Below, piece by piece: positions 60,732-64,000 of a stretch of 64,000 nt of DNA. The notes under the pieces are model-generated. The model saw nothing but the letters and a program-made list of their open reading frames with translations, ran no database searches and was not told the DNA's origin. Position numbers and translations under genes: made by a program. The stretch covers positions 102,001-166,000 of the forward strand of contig JACVTC010000115.1 in assembly GCA_016946835.1 (NCBI GenBank). Reading direction: 5' to 3'. This DNA is from Neocallimastix lanati (nom. inval.). Taxonomy: Eukaryota; Neocallimastigomycota; Neocallimastigomycetes; Neocallimastigales; Neocallimastigaceae. The first letter of the stretch is position 1. Each line of letters starts with the position of its first letter.

Positions 60732-61574
60732 TTATTTTCCTTTTTTATCATCTTTAAGTCCATTAGTGTTAATAAATGAACTCATATCAAATAATGCTGA
60801 TCCTCCTGATGTAACAGTAGGAAGTTTTCCATCCCATTTTTCAACAAATTCCATCATAATAACTTTATCTGTTAATTGTTGGTTTTTAAGTTGATAGGCT
60901 TCCGATTCTGCTTTAGCCTTTTCAACAGTTTGACTAGATTCAACTTTAATTCTTGCAAGATCTTGTTCAGCTTTTAATGCTTGTTGTTGAGCCGTTTGTT
61001 TGGCTTCAATGGCTTTACTAAATTCTTCTGAGAAGTCAAAATCAATAATATTGAATACTTCAATATTTAATCCATAAGGATTAATCTTTTGTGAAATTTC
61101 TTTTTCCATTTCTGTAGATACTATTGCACGTTTTGTAATGAGTTCTTCTGCATTATATTTAGCAGTAACTGATTTCATACATTCATGAATAGCTGGATTT
61201 ACAATAACTGTTTCAAAGCCTTGACCAACATTCTTATAAATACTAGCAGAAGAATTAGTATTTACTCTGTAGTTTACTGATACTTTTGAAGAAATAGATT
61301 GTAAATCCTTAGAAGCAGAATTGGATTCCACTTCGGTTTTAAGTACTCTGTTATCAATTTTAACAATATTTGTAATAATTGGTAATTTGAAGTGAAATCC
61401 TTCGTTAAGAACATTATCTGATACTTTTCCTAATCTCACCACAACACCTGTATGACCAGCATCAATCACAGTAAAGGAACTAAAAACGAGAAGTATTACA
61501 ACAACAGTAATAATAAAATAAATAAATCCAATTATGATTTTCTTATTAAATTTTTTTTCCTTTTCAATATCCAT
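60732..61574 (-). CDS. SPFH/prohibitin-family protein, array copy 5 (280 aa)
   Basis: Intronless. The N terminus (MDIEKEKKFNKKIIIGFIYF) is of copy 1 type, the centre (SASIYKNVGQGFETVIVNPA) mixes copy 4 with the divergent 44735 copy (SASIYKNVGQ), followed by HECMKSVTAKY as in copy 3 and IVSTEMEK as in copy 4; KVESSQTVEK is unique. The clearest mosaic in the array. All domains intact. Confidence 0.93.
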   Translation of the reverse strand: MDIEKEKKFNKKIIIGFIYFIITVVVILLVFSSFTVIDAGHTGVVVRLGKVSDNVLNEGFHFKLPIITNIVKIDNRVLKTEVESNSASKDLQSISSKVSVNYRVNTNSSASIYKNVGQGFETVIVNPAIHECMKSVTAKYNAEELITKRAIVSTEMEKEISQKINPYGLNIEVFNIIDFDFSEEFSKAIEAKQTAQQQALKAEQDLARIKVESSQTVEKAKAESEAYQLKNQQLTDKVIMMEFVEKWDGKLPTVTSGGSALFDMSSFINTNGLKDDKKGK

Positions 61575-61773
61575 TATTATTTTTTAATTTATTTTTTTTT
61601 CTTTAATTTATTAATATATATTTTATTTTTTTTTAATTTATTAATTTAATTTTATATTTAGATTTATTTATTTTTTTAATATATTTTTTATTTAAATTTT
61701 TAGTTTTTATTGTTATTTTATTTTTTTGTTTTTAGTTTGTTTTTTGTTTTTTGTTTTTTAGTTTTTTATTATT

Positions 61774-61943
61774 TTAAGGAAAAAAAGGAATATTTATATA
61801 AAAAAAATTAATTTAATAAATAAATAAAACATAATTATTTTTAAAAAAATAAATTTATTTCATTTATTTTTTTTATTATATTAAAGGCAGTAAAAATATT
61901 TAAATCTATACTAAATTTAATATAATTAATGATTAATCACATG
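61774..61943 (-). promoter_or_regulatory. Conserved promoter block of SPFH copy 5
   Basis: TATA-like box near 61786-61802 and upstream element 61876-61910. The CACGTG site is replaced by CACATG (61938-61943). Confidence 0.55.
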
Positions 61944-62776
61944 AAGTATAAACTTTTTTTAAAAAAAATCAGAATATTCATTAAACATTAAAATTAAAAA
62001 TGATAAAATAAATAATTCTTTTTTTCTTTATTTCTTTCTTATATTTAATTTTTTTTTCCTAAATAACGTCAATTTTTAAAAATTACAAAATTAAATATGT
62101 ATTGTGTGTAAAATTTAAAAAAAGAAAATTAGAAATATATATTCATTGTTTGCTAAACAAAAATAATATAAAAATATTGTTTTAATTTATATATATATAT
62201 AATTGGGTTAATCAGAAAACATTAAAAATAATGTATTAAATGATATTAATAAATATAAAAATGAATTTTTTATTAATAAATTTCTATATACTTCAACAAA
62301 AAAAAATAATTCTTCAATTATTTGAATTATAAAAATATATTAATGAAATAACTAAATTTTAATATGAAATATATTTATAATGAACTTGATTAAATTTATA
62401 TTAGATTTTGATTTATTAATATAATTCTTTGTTAATATATTAAGCAATTTAAATATATCTTCTTCCTTTTTAATTTCATATTCACTTTTAACCAATTTTG
62501 ACCATTTGTGTAACAATAAAAATATAAATATATATTTCACCTTTCATGATAATAATTAGTTACCACAGTTTTACATTGTATATATATATATATATATTAA
62601 AAAAACAAAATAAAAAAATTAATTATTAAGTTAAAATTACGTCTATCAATAAATTATGGAATGTTCTATTATAAAAATAAAAATTTTTATAATTTGTATT
62701 TTTCATTAATACATATATAAATTTTTATAATTTTTATTCAATCCACATTTATAAATTCTAAAAATATAAATACAAA

Positions 62777-62813
<37 letters not shown>

Positions 62814-62815
62814 TT

Positions 62816-62846
<31 letters not shown>

Positions 62847-63424
62847 TGATTCTTTTTTATTATTTTTAAATAAATTTTATTATTTTTATTTTATATACTT
62901 TATTTTAATATAAAATTTATATAATTCATAATTTTTTATAAATATACATTATATAATTGTTTGAAATTAGTATTTTATAATATTTATATTTTAATAAATT
63001 CATTTTTAATAATATTTTTAATAATATTTTAAATGATAGTAATATTTTTAATCTAGAAATAGTATTTTATTTTATAATTATTATTATTAGTATTATTATT
63101 ATTGTTGTTTTTATATAATTTTAATATTTATTATTTATTTTTAATATTGAATTGTATTTTAATAATAAAATTTAAAGACAATATTATTATATTATAATAT
63201 AAATGTTTTATTATTAATTAAATATTTTAAAATTTTATAAATTTGTATTATATATTATAATAATATTATTTCCTATTTAATTGATAGTAAATTTTTTATT
63301 TTTTATTTTTTTTTTATTTCATTTATATATTATATACAATATTATATGCAAGGTTTGAAATAAATACAACGTAATTCTCGATGTGTTTTTATTTTCAAAA
63401 TAAATTGCATATTTATTATTTTTA

Positions 63425-64000
63425 TTATTTTCCTTTTTTATCATCTTTAAGTCCATTAGTGTTAATAAATGAACTCATATCAAATAATGCTGATCCTCCT
63501 GATGTAACAGTAGGAAGTTTTCCATCCCATTTTTCAACAAATTCCATCATAATAACTTTATCAGTTAATTGTTGATTTTTAAGTTGATAGGCTTCCGATT
63601 CTGCTTTAGCCTTTTCAACAGTTTGACTAGCTTCAACTTTAATTCTTGCAAGATCTTGTTCAGCTTTTAATGCTTGTTGTTGAGCTGTTTGTTTGGCTTC
63701 AATGGCTTTACTAAATTCTTCTGAGAAGTCAAAATCAATAATATTGAATACTTCAATATTTAATCCATAAGGATTAATCTTTTGTGAAATTTCTTTTTCC
63801 ATTTCTGAAGATACTCTTGCACGTTTGGTAATGAGTTCTTCTGCATTGTATTTAGCTGTAACTGATTTCATACATTCATGAATAGCTGGATTTACAATAA
63901 CTGTTTCAAAGTTATTACCAACATTCTTATAAATCTTAGCAGAAGAATTGGTATTTACTCTGTAGTTTACTGATACTTTTGAAGAAATAGATTGTAAATC
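63425..64000 (-). CDS. SPFH/prohibitin-family protein, array copy 6 (5' end beyond the window)
   Basis: The C-terminal 191 codons plus stop are present and the frame is open to the right edge, reading DLQSISSKVSVNYRVNTNSS at the border. The centre is of copy 3 type (NNFETVIVNPAIHECMK); it has a unique Arg in KRARVSSEMEK where the others have Ile. The intact frame and the standard C terminus suggest a live gene. Confidence 0.92.
   Translation of the reverse strand, partial: DLQSISSKVSVNYRVNTNSSAKIYKNVGNNFETVIVNPAIHECMKSVTAKYNAEELITKRARVSSEMEKEISQKINPYGLNIEVFNIIDFDFSEEFSKAIEAKQTAQQQALKAEQDLARIKVEASQTVEKAKAESEAYQLKNQQLTDKVIMMEFVEKWDGKLPTVTSGGSALFDMSSFINTNGLKDDKKGK

Larger units (their letters stand above)
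49265..64000. repeat. Tandem array of ~2.7-2.95 kb SPFH gene units
   Basis: Stop-to-stop distances are 2688, 2893, 2861, 2950 and 2693 bp. Each unit carries, in plus-strand order, a conserved 3' flank (TTTGAAATAAATACAACGTA then TTTATTTTCAAAATAAAT), the gene, a Lys-poor AT leader, the promoter block, and a central intergenic block (about 51491, 53835, 56862, 59620, 62470; landmark TTGTGTAACAATAAAAA). Lengths differ mainly by simple-repeat changes. The array continues past the right edge. Confidence 0.93.

Noticed and set aside
51984-63575. Repeated short plus-strand frames over the SPFH 3' and 5' ends (e.g. 51984-52178, 52748-52972)
   Set aside because: They recur only because the genes below them are repeated; they are antisense shadows.
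42223-64000. Calling the array genes mitochondrial prohibitin PHB1 or PHB2
   Set aside because: The conserved ends and coiled-coil motifs match bacterial prohibitin-family proteins, and the eukaryotic PHB C-terminal pattern is absent.

Overview
ORGANISM. The window is extremely AT-rich, full of homopolymers and (AAT)n tracts that code for poly-Asn inside genes, and has short-intron eukaryotic genes. A secreted GH45 endoglucanase with two N-terminal fungal-type (CBM10-like) dockerins points strongly to an anaerobic gut fungus (Neocallimastigomycota). A three-domain doublecortin protein fits a fungus with swimming zoospores, and bacterial-type genes without introns fit the known high rate of gene acquisition in this group. 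Species cannot be named from the sequence alone.

LAYOUT. All genes lie on the minus strand except the GH45 gene. 1-4930: ABCA-type full ABC transporter, cut by the left edge, with a decayed ABC nucleotide-binding fragment behind it at 6390-6605. 9344-11299: ankyrin-repeat protein. 11810-13932: fossil Ty1/copia-like element, whose span also holds one copy of a small inverted-repeat element; a second copy (14616-14920) has a clean 8-bp target duplication. 15029-15262: GC-richer non-coding island. 16837-18833 (plus): cellulosomal GH45 endoglucanase, three exons. 20668-22125: second repeat protein, with unusual 39-residue ankyrin-like units. 23951-24352: fold-back element with arms of about 130 bp. 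25658-29012: leucine-rich-repeat protein with exactly one 23-residue repeat per 69-nt exon. 30980-34126: protein with three doublecortin domains, six exons. 36385-40694: spindle-checkpoint protein MAD1, eleven exons, one intron apparently GC-AG. 42223-64000: tandem family of intronless bacterial-type SPFH/prohibitin genes: six complete copies, one cut by the right edge, three decayed ones, plus a GC-rich non-coding island at 43311-43815.

HOW IT FITS TOGETHER. The genes do not form one pathway. Three cytoskeleton or scaffold genes (LRR, DCX, MAD1) sit in a row, but nothing shows co-regulation. The most striking system is the SPFH array: repeat units of about 2.7-2.95 kb carry the gene, a conserved 3' flank, a conserved promoter block (TATA-like box, upstream element, often a CACGTG site) and a conserved central intergenic block. 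Copies are nearly identical, differ in mosaic patches, and grade into decayed copies at the left end of the array, as expected for ongoing birth, conversion and death of an acquired gene.

Exon structures were worked out by eye from splice signals, reading phase and family motifs. They are internally consistent but not confirmed by transcripts.
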